Source: Corinectria fuckeliana (taxonomy: Eukaryota > Ascomycota > Sordariomycetes > Hypocreales > Nectriaceae). From it: a DNA stretch of 64,000 nt. This document shows positions 45,361 to 56,713 of the stretch, in pieces; the stretch's first letter is position 1; the number at the start of each line of letters is the position of its first letter. The position numbers and the translations under genes were made by a program. The notes under the pieces were generated by a model, which saw only the letters and a program-made list of their open reading frames with translations, made no database searches and was not told where the DNA came from. Where the stretch lies: the NCBI GenBank assembly GCA_019137255.1, contig WPDH01000453.1:1-64000 (forward strand), written 5' to 3'.

Positions 45361-47624
45361 ATGTCTTCTCGAGCCATCACCAACCACACTGTCCCAATTG
45401 CAACTGGAGGCAAACTGAAGACGCCCAATGGAAGCGACAATAGAAGCGCTAGCAAGGAAGCTGGAGACCCCTTAGTCCTTCCGCCCAACACAAGCAGCGC
45501 CCACTTCCAAACCTTCATAAAGCGAGCACGTGAGATATGCGGTACTGAAAACATCTTCGTTGTGGAGCATGAAGGTCAGCTCGTGGACGGGACGTACAAA
45601 CAGCCCAACAAGACGCACGACATGCATGCTATCCTCGATCGCAACTACTTCACTTGTTCCGCCACAGTTTGTCCGCGAAACGTTCCAGAGGTTCAAGACA
45701 TAATGCGTCTCTGCAACGAGCTTGATATTCCCGTCTGGCCATTCTCCATTGGCCGCAATACTGGCTACGGTGGTGCTGCACCACGAGTCCCAGGAAGTAT
45801 AGGACTGAACCTGGGAAAGCACCTGAACCGTGTTCTAGAGGTCAACACCGAGGGTGCATATGCTCTGGTTGAGCCTGGTGTGACTTATTTTGACCTACAC
45901 GAGTACCTGGAGAAGCATAACCTAAGAGAGAAGGTCTGGCTCGATGTAAGTATCGATTATCGTCAAGGAAGGTTCAAATACTGAGCTGATGCAACCTGTA
46001 TAGGTTCCAGATCTCGGAGGTGGCTCCATCATCGGCAATACCGTTGAGCGAGGTGTTGGATATAGTCCGTATGGCGGTAAGAAATGACAGGCCAGCTAAC
46101 CTGCTCCAAGTGCACGCCACTAACGAGGCTCTGCCAGATCACTGGATGATGCATTGTGGAATGGAAGTCGTGCTACCAAACGGTGAACTGATTCGAACTG
46201 GTATGGGAGCTTTGCCGGATGAAGCTGCCGGCCACAGAGAAGGCTTGAGGCCGGATGAGCAACCTGGAAACCGAGCGTGGCAGCTCTTCAATTATGGATT
46301 CGGGCCATACAATGACGGAATCTTCAGTCAGAGCAGTCTTGGAATCGTGGTCAAGATGGGAATATGGGTAAGTGCTTTCACATTTTCCTTGATTGCGATC
46401 AAAATATTGATACGGTAGCTGACGATGTGTAGTTGATGCCAAATCCCGGCGGCTACCAAGCGTACATGATCACATTCCCAAAGGATGAAGATCTTCACCA
46501 GGTGATCGAAATCGTTCGGCCCCTCCGTGTGGTATGTATTCTCTGCTGTATATGATGATAAGACTGTTTTTCCTGATCCGAAATCCCGCAGCAAATGGTT
46601 CTGCAGAATGTTCCGACCTTGCGATCCATCCTGATGGATGCTGCAGTACACAATCCCAAAAAACACTACACGAACTCCGATGAACCGCTATCAGAAAAAG
46701 AACTTGACGAGATCGCGGAGAGGCTCAAGCTTGGACGCTGGAATTTCTACGGGGCGCTATACGTACGTGCAAACCGTAATTCTCGGCTCTTTATCTACGC
46801 TAAGTCAGATACCTGGGCATAGGGGCCGGAGCCTATTCGCAATGTTCTCTGGAGCGTCATCAAAGAGAGCTTTTCCCAGATCCCGGGCGCCAAGTTTTAC
46901 TTCCCCGAAGACCGCCCCGAGGAACACAGCATCCTTGGTACTCGAGCATTGACACTACAGGGAATCCCGACATTTGATGAGTTGCGATGGGTCGACTGGC
47001 TCCCCAACGGCGCGCACCTTTTTTTCTCACCCATTTCAAAGATCACGGGAGATGATGCTGTGTTGCAATACCAGGTCACTAGTAAGCGCTGCCGGGAGGC
47101 CGGTCTAGATTTCATCGGCGATTTTCTTGTGGGAATGAGAGAAATGCGTAAGTCTATGCTTAGTGTCTTTTACGAATCCTGTCCCTAGCCATCACAAACG
47201 TCCGACACCCGATCCGATCGATGACTTTGGGGGCTACATAACACTCTGCGGAGCTGACGATGTCTAATTTCCAGATCATATTGTTTGCATCGTATTTAAC
47301 CGAGATCAGCCAGACTCGAAGAGGAGAGCGCTCTGGCTCATTCGAACACTCATCGATGACTGCGCAAAGCACGGGTGGGGCGAGTACAGGACTCACCTGG
47401 CGCTTATGGACCAGATTGCCAACACATACAACTTCAATGGCAATGCGCAAATGAAGCTGAACGAAGAGATCAAGAATTCTCTGGATCCGAAGGGGGTACT
47501 TGCGCCTGGCAAGAATGGCATCTGGCCTCAGACCTACGACAAAGATGCCTGGGTCATGTCCTCAGACCCGGGGGAGCTGCCAGCTCGCAAGAGTGATAGA
47601 GGCGACTTAAAGGCACACCTCTAA
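45361..47624 (+). CDS. vanillyl-alcohol-oxidase-type flavoprotein (4-alkylphenol oxidase)
   Basis: Seven exons, join(45361..45945,46004..46076,46138..46367,46433..46531,46592..46762,46823..47147,47275..47624), encode 610 residues. The FAD-binding PCMH-type domain includes VWPFSIGRNTGYGGAAPRV and GGGSIIGNTVERGVGYSPYG followed by DHWMMHCGM, whose Asp matches the catalytic Asp170 region of Penicillium VAO. WLPNGAHLFFSPI matches the region of the His that binds FAD covalently in that enzyme. The close likeness across the whole length favours VAO over other FAD-linked oxidases. VAO oxidises para-substituted phenols, including 4-alkylphenols and vanillyl alcohol, by hydride transfer through a quinone methide. 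No secretion signal is seen. Confidence 0.9.
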
Positions 47625-47805
47625 GGATTAAATAGAGTTCAAAGGCGAGTACTGCGCCGTGTCCTGAGTAGATTGAGGCAGAGGAGATTTGGAGAATTAA
47701 GAACCCAGTCTGGCTACCTAGATAAATATACCATATCTCGTGATCCAAGCCCTACGCTACATCACTGGATTCACTGGCGCCGTGAAAAGCAACCTTTTCT
47801 GCGTC

Positions 47806-48480
47806 TCAGAATAAACCCTTGAACCAGTTCCATGCAGTCTCGAATACGTTCTTGACGTTGTTCCAGACGTTCTTGACGGTTTCCCAGACGCTCGCAAGCC
47901 ACTGCACAAAAGCGTTGACAATATCCAGGAAACCCTGGAGTACCTGGTTCCAAAAGGAGAGAAACCCATCGGAGATGCTCAGCCACACATCAGTTGCCTT
48001 GTCCTGCTGGCTTTCCGGCAGGCTATCGATCTTTGCCTCCGCAGCGTCGAATGCCTTGTCGATGCTTTCGTTAGACTTTTCTTTGGCCTTCTTGCGGCCA
48101 TCTTCCATCCTCTCTTTAGCAGTCTTCTTGTCAGCTCCCTCGTCTTTGAGCTTATCCGTCATGCCCTTAAGATCATCGCTGCTCTCCTGGTGCTCCGAGA
48201 TGAGCGTTGACCCGATAGATTTAAGGGCGTCGTCATAGGAGGCATCGGCGCTGAAATTTGCCAGTTGTTTCTTGACCTTTCCGGCGTGCGCCTCCTTCAG
48301 CTTCTCAAGACCACCATCAGAAAACTGGACGTCATGGAGATTCACGCCGAAGGACTCAGGGCGGGCCGCGAAGAACTTTGGCAGGTCATCGCTGTCGAGA
48401 GACTTGTAGTGAGCTGCCACACCACGAAGCCGCAGCTTCCAGGCTGGGAGCTCGGTGGCGGTGGAAGTGACGGTTGCCAT
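47806..48480 (-). CDS. unrecognised protein with a Trp-rich amphipathic helical tail
   Basis: 224 residues from the ATG at 48480 (MATVTSTATELP). That ATG was chosen because a typical intron (about 48486-48538) with branch-point and CAG acceptor lies just upstream and would be in the 5' leader; TATATATA lies near 48623-48630. Residues 1-50 are mixed, 85-160 are strongly charged and helical (Lys/Glu/Asp), and the last 60 residues carry Trp or Phe every three to four positions (FLSFWNQVLQGFLDIV, then VWNNVKNVFETAWNWFKGLF). Such a tail should lie flat on or insert into membranes. I do not recognise a family. Confidence 0.7.
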   Translation of the reverse strand: MATVTSTATELPAWKLRLRGVAAHYKSLDSDDLPKFFAARPESFGVNLHDVQFSDGGLEKLKEAHAGKVKKQLANFSADASYDDALKSIGSTLISEHQESSDDLKGMTDKLKDEGADKKTAKERMEDGRKKAKEKSNESIDKAFDAAEAKIDSLPESQQDKATDVWLSISDGFLSFWNQVLQGFLDIVNAFVQWLASVWETVKNVWNNVKNVFETAWNWFKGLF

Positions 48481-50034
48481 TGTAACAACTGCGGACATTA
48501 AGTTAGAGCAATGGAGTGTGAATTGCAGAGGAAGACTAACGTTGGTTTGAACGGTGGTTGATGGGTTGAGGTTTGAAAGGTTAGTTGATTTGAAGAATGA
48601 AAAGATTGCGGTGGTAGAGAAGATATATATACGACGATACAGCTGTTCCTCTCTACAAAATCCGTTTGGAGCATTAATAATCGTCATTCGTATTCATAAT
48701 CAGATCATTGCTACTCTAGAGATGTCAGCTCTTGTCTCTCACGCACATGACCAATACACAGCCCCAGAGCTAGAGTGAGATACTCACATAGGCTGCCTCT
48801 AATTGATCAAACTCGATGCATTGCCACCTAAGCAATCCGGATTGGGAAGATTTCTTTGTCTGAAGGCAGCTGAAATATGATCTGACGGGCGCACAATCAA
48901 TCAAGATACATCCCTAGAGCTGGCCAACAACCTATCCAGCCTGCAATTCACCAAATGCAGTCCTAGTCGAGAAGATATCCTTATCCCAAGGCAGCTGAAA
49001 TGCAGGTCGTGTGGGAATATGCATATGCATTCAAGGTTACAGTGCCTTTGAGCTACTAAAGAACGGCTATCATTGCCTAACTGGCCACTCAGTTGCATTG
49101 CAATGACCAATCATCAAGTTTATCCCATTAGCTGCTGAAAACATCCAATTTTGCAGGGATGTCTGGTCAATAAAGAGCAGCACAGATAAGATACGTCGTT
49201 TCCTGCCTATCTTGCATGTAAATAGAAGTGAAGTATTATAAATCAAGCGCACTACATAAAGTAACCTAGATCTATATACATTCTCTCTATAGATGATAGT
49301 CACTCAATAGTATCGGGGCTTAAACGATTAAACCGTGTGTCTAATGTCACATTGGAGGTTTTCAGCAGCTAATGGGATAGTGTATTTGCTACGTGTCAAT
49401 ACTCGTATTCCGACATAGATCTGTAGCACATCGACTCTTCAGCGAGGCACTTCTGTCAGTTAGAGGCGCATCTGTACGGGACGGAGTTAATAAACACCAC
49501 GGGCTGTAACCTGGTCATGATGGCTAAGCTGCCACTATGGAAGATACAGGATGGCGTGCTGTTTATTCCTCCCGGCAGCCAGTTCCGGGGACTCTGCAGA
49601 GACTCTCCCATGTACACCCAAGTGAAGAGCTATTAGTAGAGTAAAAGCCGTTTAAGGAATCACAATATATACCTAAATAGTAGCATACAGTTTTGTTTAT
49701 TACCCTAAGTACTTAAGTAAGACGCCTTACCTTTTCAGTATATACATTGCATACGTATTCAGATGGCTTCTTACAAACTATAATATAAACCCTTTTCCAC
49801 CCTCGCAATTGCAGCCTGCCACTCTTCTTTGTGAAATAGTCATAACCTTGCACAAAGTGGCATTAGCTATTAAACTCAGTCCAGAAATCACTGAAGATAC
49901 TTGATCATCTACGAATTACCTAAAAGGGTAAGCATTCCTTGACAACACGTTGGACGCCCAAGTTGAAAACCAGGTTTCCACTAACAGGTATAAAACGCTA
50001 CCTAGCAAATCTGCACAGCCCGACAGCCACGAGA
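48481..50034. other. intergenic, no gene recognised
   Basis: About 1.5 kb beyond the leader of the Trp-rich gene. It holds two loosely similar stretches near 48850 and 48970 (AAGGCAGCTGAAAT) about 130 bp apart, hinting at an old duplication. No coding frame stands out. Confidence 0.35.
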
Positions 50035-50466
50035 ATGTCGCCATCTGGAGAAGATCACTGGCGCGACAGGATGGAGGATGATAGGGATCGAGTCAAGAAA
50101 GAAGCAAACCGCGACATTGACCGGGTCATTGATGAGGCCCTGGCTCGCATCGACGGTCATCGGAACGGAGATGTCAACGTGCTCGACTCGGCTGGCGAAT
50201 TCCCGCTCTACAGCGCCGCCGCCAGCGGGCGGTACGACGAGGCGAGACGCATGTTGGAACGAGGTGCCAACGCCTCGATGAGGACGCGGTATCGCTGGAC
50301 CGCGCTACACTGGGCGGCCGCCAACGGCCACGCGAACGTTGTCGAGCTGCTCCTGTCCTACAATGCCGATGTCAATGCCATTTCGGATACGGGGAAGCGC
50401 CCGCTGGACATGGCGAAGACGGAAGAGATCAAAGTTGCTTTGATGAGGCGGGGAGCGAGGTATTAG
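50035..50466 (+). CDS. small ankyrin-repeat protein
   Basis: 143 residues from the first in-frame ATG (MSPSGEDHW); a longer open frame upstream lacks an ATG. A charged helical N-terminus (RMEDDRDRVKKEANRDIDRV) precedes about three ankyrin repeats: EFPLYSAAASGRYDEARRML, then TALHWAAANGHANVVELLL, and a final incomplete GKRPLDMAKTEEIKVALMRR. Ankyrin repeats mediate protein binding; no catalytic domain is present. It could be a full small protein or the remainder of a longer one. Confidence 0.68.
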   Translation: MSPSGEDHWRDRMEDDRDRVKKEANRDIDRVIDEALARIDGHRNGDVNVLDSAGEFPLYSAAASGRYDEARRMLERGANASMRTRYRWTALHWAAANGHANVVELLLSYNADVNAISDTGKRPLDMAKTEEIKVALMRRGARY

Positions 50467-50824
50467 GGAGTATGATAATAGTACACCATTAAATAGTGGT
50501 GGGAGGGTCTGCGGCATCTATGTATTCATAGTATTTACGGTATTACTTTGTATACCGCGCCTGTGCCCATTGACTAGCCGCATTTTTCAAATGAAGGAAT
50601 ACCCACTTGCCTTCGGTCACGTTCACAGCCTCGATCCCCTAAAGGACGTCAACAAGGTAAAGATGAAGCCAAAAACGTCGTCGCAGGTAAGATCATTCCA
50701 CTACCATAACATCGCTCTCAATTTCATCTGTAGGCTCACCACCACCTCGAGGCATATGAAAACAACATATTAGTCATTCTCCACCCTTCTCACACTTTTT
50801 GTCGCAAGAACGAGAACCACAAAT

Positions 50825-51949
50825 ATGGCAACACAAGGAGACCCTGGCCCGCACCCTCTAGTCAGTGCCATTTTATTAATACAATTCGACTGGTGTATTA
50901 GAGCGCGCTTACAGAAAATGACTCAAGCTTTAGCCTGCCAAAGAGCACCACACCATTTTTCCAGAGGCTGTGGTGTATGAGCCCTTTAGCCCTGATCGGG
51001 TTCTTGATGAAGAGTTAAAAGGAACCACTCCACATAGTACAACAACAATCACTAGTGGAGAACACAAAGAAAGATGGTATTGTGGCTTTAGGCCCAGGAC
51101 TTTCTTCATTCTTGTGGTCATTCTGGTCCTCGTGGTCGCTGGGATTATTAGCGGAGCACTTGGCGGGGTTCTATCTCGCCATTATGGCAATGGCAGCCCT
51201 GATGATGATGCCCAGAAGGTTAGTATAGTTAGATTGTTTCTTTCAGTCGTTGTATCGTAACCAACTCAGAGAACCATGAAGTCGCATGAGGACTTCCCCA
51301 ACTCGGATGCTCCATCGTCATCACACACGTTCAGCACATCAACGACAGAGTCATCGACACCCGCAGCTACCAGTTCGTCCATACCTGAACCAATTCGATA
51401 GATTACCGCCTGTAAATGCGATGTGACTATCTTTATTGCACACCAAGACAGCCAAGGTATTCTGGTGCTAAGGGCGTATTACTACCAGCCTGGGGAATGG
51501 ACAGATGCTCCAAAAATAAATTCAACCATCAATGCTGCTGACGACACACCTTTAGCATCCGTGTGCTGGCCTTGGGATGACTACTTTGTATGCTATCCTC
51601 GCTTTGCACCCACAATTTCGCAACTAACGTTATTTCAGGAAGTCCGGATATTTACATCTTCACCCATAATGAACTTATTCAAATCGCAGCGAAATTCCCT
51701 AAAGATGCCTCCTCCTGCTACCATTGGGAATACACAAGCGGCGCTAATATTCAGCTAGCACTAACATCCAGTAGAGTACGTCTAACGCTCAAAGACGATT
51801 TTTTATATAAATGTATGATAATATCCAAGCGTCCTGAACTTCGCACTATTATTTACACGTTTCATATAGCAGTTACATCCATCGTTAAATCTAGTTCCTT
51901 AGCCCAAGTCGACATTTCTATGCAAAGATCGACTCAAGAACCAAGTTGA
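50825..51949 (+). pseudogene. decayed single-pass membrane protein with lectin-like outer domain
   Basis: The layout is that of fungal type II membrane proteins with a fucose-lectin-like beta-propeller outside. It has a short N-terminus (MATQGDPGPHPL, then YEPFSPDRVLDEELKG), a strong membrane helix (FFILVVILVLVVAGIISGAL), a Ser/Thr linker and blade-like sequence (IFIAHQDSQGILVLRAYY, then TPLASVCWPWD). The frame is broken before the membrane helix, a stop follows the linker, and further frame changes occur after the first blade. The lectin identification is tentative. Confidence 0.42.
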
Positions 51950-52208
51950 AGAACTCCGATCGAGACTTAGGGCCACTACTTGCAAAAGCCTTTGCTCGCA
52001 CGGGCTCACTCTGCGCAGTATCGTATGGAGTATAGTTTCGACTAAAGGCGCGGGATTGGGAGCGAAGGTAGCCGCCCACAATTGTGGCGCCTCCGACGGC
52101 CAGGACGACTGGAAGAGCCCTGGTATTTATTAGCATGTGTGAGGTTTGTTTAAAGTGTTTTGATCCTTACTTGGGGCCGACGGAAATAGTGTTAGCGACA
52201 AGGAGCAT
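51918..52208 (-). CDS. tiny membrane protein, unrecognised
   Basis: Two exons, complement(join(51918..52119,52171..52208)), give 79 residues. The 51-bp intron has good ends and joins MLLVANTISVGPK to ALPVVLAVGGATIVGGYLRS, a single hydrophobic, Gly-rich helix followed by a polar tail. The pattern is like small mitochondrial inner-membrane proteins, but I cannot name it. It overlaps the 3' end of the decayed gene on the other strand. Confidence 0.55.
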
Positions 52209-53659
52209 TTGGATGAGGTGTGAAACTGGTTGAAGTACGTATCGATTGGAGGGGTGACCCTTGTATGGTGATTCGGGTATGGAGTATGGTCGTTATCAAT
52301 AATTGCGATCGCAAACAATGATGTTAGGTACTCCGGAAGGTGAGGGGGTGCTATATAAGCATCTCCCAAATGCGATTTCTCGTGATTGATGCTTATTGTT
52401 GATATCACACGTTTATGATTGCCGGTGGTGTGATGATCATCGTCAATGAATGACGTGACGAGAGCCAGAACCCATGTCGGGCGCTTCCGGGGCAGCCGAG
52501 TTCCATCCAGCCTGGTCTGGGTCTAGAGAGTTTTGAGTGCCGGTGGCAATGGTATTGATTCCATCTTGCATTATTGTTCTGGATTTCTGATTGTCTTTTG
52601 CGGGATATCGTATCATATTATCTTTGACTGCGTTGCAGGGTGTTCCCTACAAGTAACGGAGTCCGTCCTCTGCCGAGTTGAGGAGCCAGGACCATCTATC
52701 TAATGGTCAGAAACGGCGTCTACTGATGCTGCCCATCCTTTGGCCTAATCGCAGCTGCCACTGCCTTAGATCATTCGGCTCTCCAACAGTTAGAGTAAAA
52801 CACCCGCGCCGCATGAGTTAACAGCCGGCAGTATACGAAGTATACATAAAGTTAAATCATGCCAGCCTTTTTTCACCTGCTTTGCAGTGTAATTTCAATC
52901 CCCAACACGGCAGACCCCTGTGATTGACGTGGCGCAGCTGTATATCACATTACTTGGAAAGTCATCTTGGCCTCGAGCTGCGCCGACCTACAGAGAGTTC
53001 CTTTCAGCTACTGAGGCCACCCGTCTCCGCACGAGAAATCCCGCGACAAGACCAGTAGAAGGAGTCCTCTTCCCGCAATTAATAACCCTAAGCTTGAAAC
53101 TTCTTTAAGAAAAATGCACTAATCTAACAATACTAGATATTTTCCTTTATAGCAAACTTCCAGTTATATAACCGAGATAGACAAGAACAGCTCACATTTA
53201 GTTAAAGAGGCCTGCCGTGAATTGATGCGCAGCCAACACACATTTCCCAGGCCTTATAGCTATCCAGGCTCCGCCCCTTGCACAATCCGCCAAAGAGCCC
53301 ATCAAGAGATATAGCACTGTATTGACACTTCTAAATAAAGGTAGCTTGGTATAGCCACCTCACAACATTGACAAAATTATGATATGCCCGTCATGAAGCT
53401 CGCGTGTCGTAATGACTATAGCATAACCATATCATCTATATTGAAGCCGTGTCTCTAGTGTCATCTTACGTTCGCCAGCGCATATAGCAAGCAGCCCGCT
53501 TTGTCCTCGTACAACAGATCATCTAAAGCAAAACCTCTGGGATCTTAGTTGTAGACTCTGAATATGCACAACACGGACAACAGTCCCGTCGTCCTCTATA
53601 AACTGTTCATACAGCTCACCCACTCGCACCGCTACCTTTCCGGCCTCGGAAGCACTCTG
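52209..53659. other. intergenic, no gene recognised
   Basis: About 1.4 kb with no convincing coding frame, RNA or mobile element. Confidence 0.4.
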
Positions 53660-55054
53660 TTATGTCCTATAGAGAGGGCTCACTATAGCCATCTCTGCTT
53701 CCACAGCCAGTTCTTCCAGTGTATGGTCCAGGGGCTGGCAGCTCTGCGCCTCGGACCGAGACGGCGGCCTTTCGGGCGTAGAGACGACCTTGTAATAGAA
53801 GTCATGCCGATCGGCGGCTGTCTGTTTGACCGCAAAGAACACCAGCGGCCGATTCCAGCGCACAGGTTCAGTGCATACGCAGGGATGGAATGGTTCCGTC
53901 CCGAGCGAGCCAAATCGGATCGACTCGGCGCGGCGGGTGGAGCGGCTCAACATGAGCGCCCCCTTCGTCCGGTCGAATATCCCGGCAACATTCTGACAAT
54001 TTTTTGCCGCGTCATACGTCCCGCTGAGGACCACAAACACTTTGTAATTCAGCACCGGCGCTGCGTCGGCCTTGGGCATCAGGCAGGGTATCCGCAGCGG
54101 GAACATCTCCGGCCGCGACCGGATGGTCAAGTTGCTCCCGTGCCGCGACCCCCACACCTTCACTGGGGCCGGCGGGTACGGCAACCGCTCCCAGACACCG
54201 GCCAAGGGCTGTTTGCATAGCGGGACGACGACGATGTCGTCGAAAGCGTCGTCGGCCCGTGCCTCCAGCATGACGAACGAGTTCACGAATGTTTGCAAGA
54301 CGGGCAGGCATATCTGCAGTCCTTTGCTGAAGATGGAGCACAACAGGGCCGCATCGTCGTAACCCCGCCATCGGGGGATGTGTATGATCGAGGGAGTGTA
54401 CATGCCCGAGTTGCGGAAGGCGGCGGGCGACGGCGCCAGGATGCTCTTCCACCGCGGCGGGCAGTAGTCGCTGCTCCACGTTCAGCAGAAGAGGGTCATA
54501 TCGCTGGACACACGGATGAGCTCCTCCTGCAGGCGCAGAAAGGCCTTGGGGCCCTCGCCGTACAGCAGCGGGAGGTTGAGGTCGAAGAGCCCGAAGACGC
54601 AGTACGCCAAGTCCTCGATCCGGGTCGTCTGCCGCAGCGCCAGCCACGACATGCGCTGCGCAACGCTGGCCTCCGATACGGGCGTCGAGGTGAGGTATTG
54701 CGTCGGGACCGTGGTGGCGCGGGATATCACGTCGGCGAGCTCGCCCCGCGTGCCCAGATATGCCCAGCCGACGCTGTAGAAATGGACTTGGACTGGCGCC
54801 AGCAGCTCCTGAAGCGTCCAGCCACGGGTGAACCACCGCGGCAGCGTATTCGGCGGCAGCGTCGCATCGCTAGGCTCGAGGCCGCCCGTGTCGGGGACGT
54901 CAACGAGGTAGGCGTAGCAGACGACGGCGTCGCGATGCCAGGCGAACATGGAGTTGATAGCCTCGCTCAGATCGGCCGAGCTCGTCTTGTCGATGCAGCA
55001 CGTGTCGCACCATGGAACACGATTCAGGCAGTGGTAGAGCTTATCTATTAACAT
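53660..55054 (-). pseudogene. HET-domain (heterokaryon incompatibility) gene, truncated and with a nonsense mutation
   Basis: The HET domain is recognisable from CDTCCIDKTSSADLSEAINS, MFAWHRDAVVCYAYLVDV, RWFTRGWTLQELLAP and EDLAYCVFGLFDLNLPLLYG. Upstream sequence contains none of the N-terminal HET segments, such as the usual motif for the first strand and helix, so the 5' end is lost. An in-frame TGA at 54482-54484 follows DMTLFC, where family members have Trp, and the same reading frame stays open for another 270 codons (RWRGYDDAALLCSIF, then VVLSGTYDAAKN). A G-to-A change in a Trp codon is what RIP mutation would produce. HET proteins trigger cell death on fusion of unlike strains; this copy looks inactive. 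Confidence 0.75.
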
Positions 55055-55369
55055 CGTGCCCTCACATTTCTAGTCGCAAGACCAGATAGGCGTGATCTTC
55101 ACAAAAGCTCGCAAACCCGTAGTCGTAGTAGACCGATGACTTTTCAATTCGCGTTCTGTCCTACTTCTGATTCTTAAGCCGTTCCCAAACCATTCCAAAA
55201 ATGATCTTCTGTCGTGAGGACGCCCCGCGCTGCTGATGACCATAAAAACAAAACACAAAACAGGAGCGCCAAAAGACCGCGCAAAGGAAAACATGTAGCG
55301 AAGTGGTTTTTATGCTGCAACCACATGAACCCTCTTTCGAGATAGAATATCAATAGTAACGGAAAATGA

Positions 55370-56713
55370 TCAGTGGTCCTCGACATCTTCGTCTCGCCCG
55401 GGATACATAATGTCCTGGACAACCACCGCTCGGACGTGATGGAAGAAGACAAAGCTAAACATTAGGAACAGCATGATGCTCATGCCTGTTGTAACCCAAG
55501 CTACCCCGTCGCTGTGGAGCTCTCGAGCAATGGAGATGGTAGCCAGGACGAAGCCCGTGTTGGGGAAAACCATGGCCCACCAGCCAAGGTGAAAGTACTT
55601 TGGCGGGGACGAGATCACGGCGACGACGGCGATGCCAAACCACCAAAGACTCAGAGCCCAGAGGAAGATAGCGCCCATGAGGGCCAGGGTGCTGATGGTG
55701 TTAACGTCAACCAGCACACCGTCACTGTCGGGGTCGAGGTTCTCGGGAAGGCCACGAGCCATGCCGATGAGTGCCAACGCCGTGAAAGCTGGTGGGCCGA
55801 CACACATGAATAGTCCTGGACGGTGCTCGCGGTTGGGCAGGCCAGCCTCCATGAGACGACCGATCATGTGGGCGTACATCATGACGGCGACGGACAGGCC
55901 AAGCCCCTGGCAGGTCAGTCCAGCCACGATAATGGGCACGGCGGCGATATCTGGCATCGTTTCGGCGATGACGGAGGCGATAGTACCGGAAAGCATGACA
56001 GGGAAGATGGGCAGGATCCATGTAGGCATCATGGTCTGTAGCTTGAAGCTGTGCGCCGCAAAAACGTAACTGTACTGCCCGATGGCGAGAGCGATAGTCG
56101 CCATAACATACACCCAGAATGTGGCCTGCACGGCCCAGATGAGGTTATCATTTCCTTGAGGTATGGCATACCGGTCCGTGCTAGTAATGAGCGTTGCCAC
56201 AGAGAGGAAGGCAGTTGGTACGAAGAAGCCCTCTCGCGGGTGCGTGATGGACCGCGCGAAATCTCCCCGGTGGAGGAGGAAGCGCATCGTCATGGTGATA
56301 GTAACGGCGGAGAAGATAATGATGTTGATGATGTAGATGGCCAGGCCGACGTTCAAGAGACCCGGGAACTGTTTGATCTGAGCGGCGACGAGCATGGACA
56401 GGCCGCCCGTGCTCATGGGCAGCGTGTACCACGCCCATGTGAAGTGGTGTAGCCGTCGCCGAATTGTTAGCTTCGGCCGGTTCGGATCGTTGATGTCGAC
56501 GCCATGGAGATCGTTTTGCTTGCCCTTTTCGAGAACCGGCGTCGCCGAGCTGTCGTCTTCTCGTTCATCGTGGCCCTTGGAGAAATGGTTGACATCCAAG
56601 TGGTGATACCTCTCGTAGTTCTGCAGTGAGACCTGGGATCCGGATGAGTCCATGACGCTGGAGCTACTTGATGCAGGCTCGAGGACGCCCGGCAACTTGT
56701 TGCGTTGGTCCAT
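55370..56713 (-). CDS. TDT/SLAC1-family transporter (malate permease or sulfite pump type)
   Basis: A single exon of 447 residues. A polar N-terminus of about 85 residues precedes about ten membrane segments starting at FTWAWYTLPMSTGGLSML. Motifs of the tellurite-resistance/dicarboxylate transporter family (yeast Ssu1, fission yeast Mae1, plant SLAC1) are present: RFLLHRGDFARSITHPREGFF, WILPIFPVMLSGTIAS, and MYAHMIGRLMEAGLP. Substrates in the family are malate and other C4-dicarboxylates, sulfite or small anions; I cannot choose between them. Confidence 0.85.
   Translation of the reverse strand: MDQRNKLPGVLEPASSSSSVMDSSGSQVSLQNYERYHHLDVNHFSKGHDEREDDSSATPVLEKGKQNDLHGVDINDPNRPKLTIRRRLHHFTWAWYTLPMSTGGLSMLVAAQIKQFPGLLNVGLAIYIINIIIFSAVTITMTMRFLLHRGDFARSITHPREGFFVPTAFLSVATLITSTDRYAIPQGNDNLIWAVQATFWVYVMATIALAIGQYSYVFAAHSFKLQTMMPTWILPIFPVMLSGTIASVIAETMPDIAAVPIIVAGLTCQGLGLSVAVMMYAHMIGRLMEAGLPNREHRPGLFMCVGPPAFTALALIGMARGLPENLDPDSDGVLVDVNTISTLALMGAIFLWALSLWWFGIAVVAVISSPPKYFHLGWWAMVFPNTGFVLATISIARELHSDGVAWVTTGMSIMLFLMFSFVFFHHVRAVVVQDIMYPGRDEDVEDH

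Noticed and set aside
54012..54836. 274-codon minus-strand frame inside the HET pseudogene
   Set aside because: It is a +1 shadow of the HET frame, rich in Ala, Arg and His from GC-rich codons; the HET motifs are in the other frame.
54293..55051. 252-codon plus-strand frame opposite the HET pseudogene
   Set aside because: Antisense shadow without motifs.
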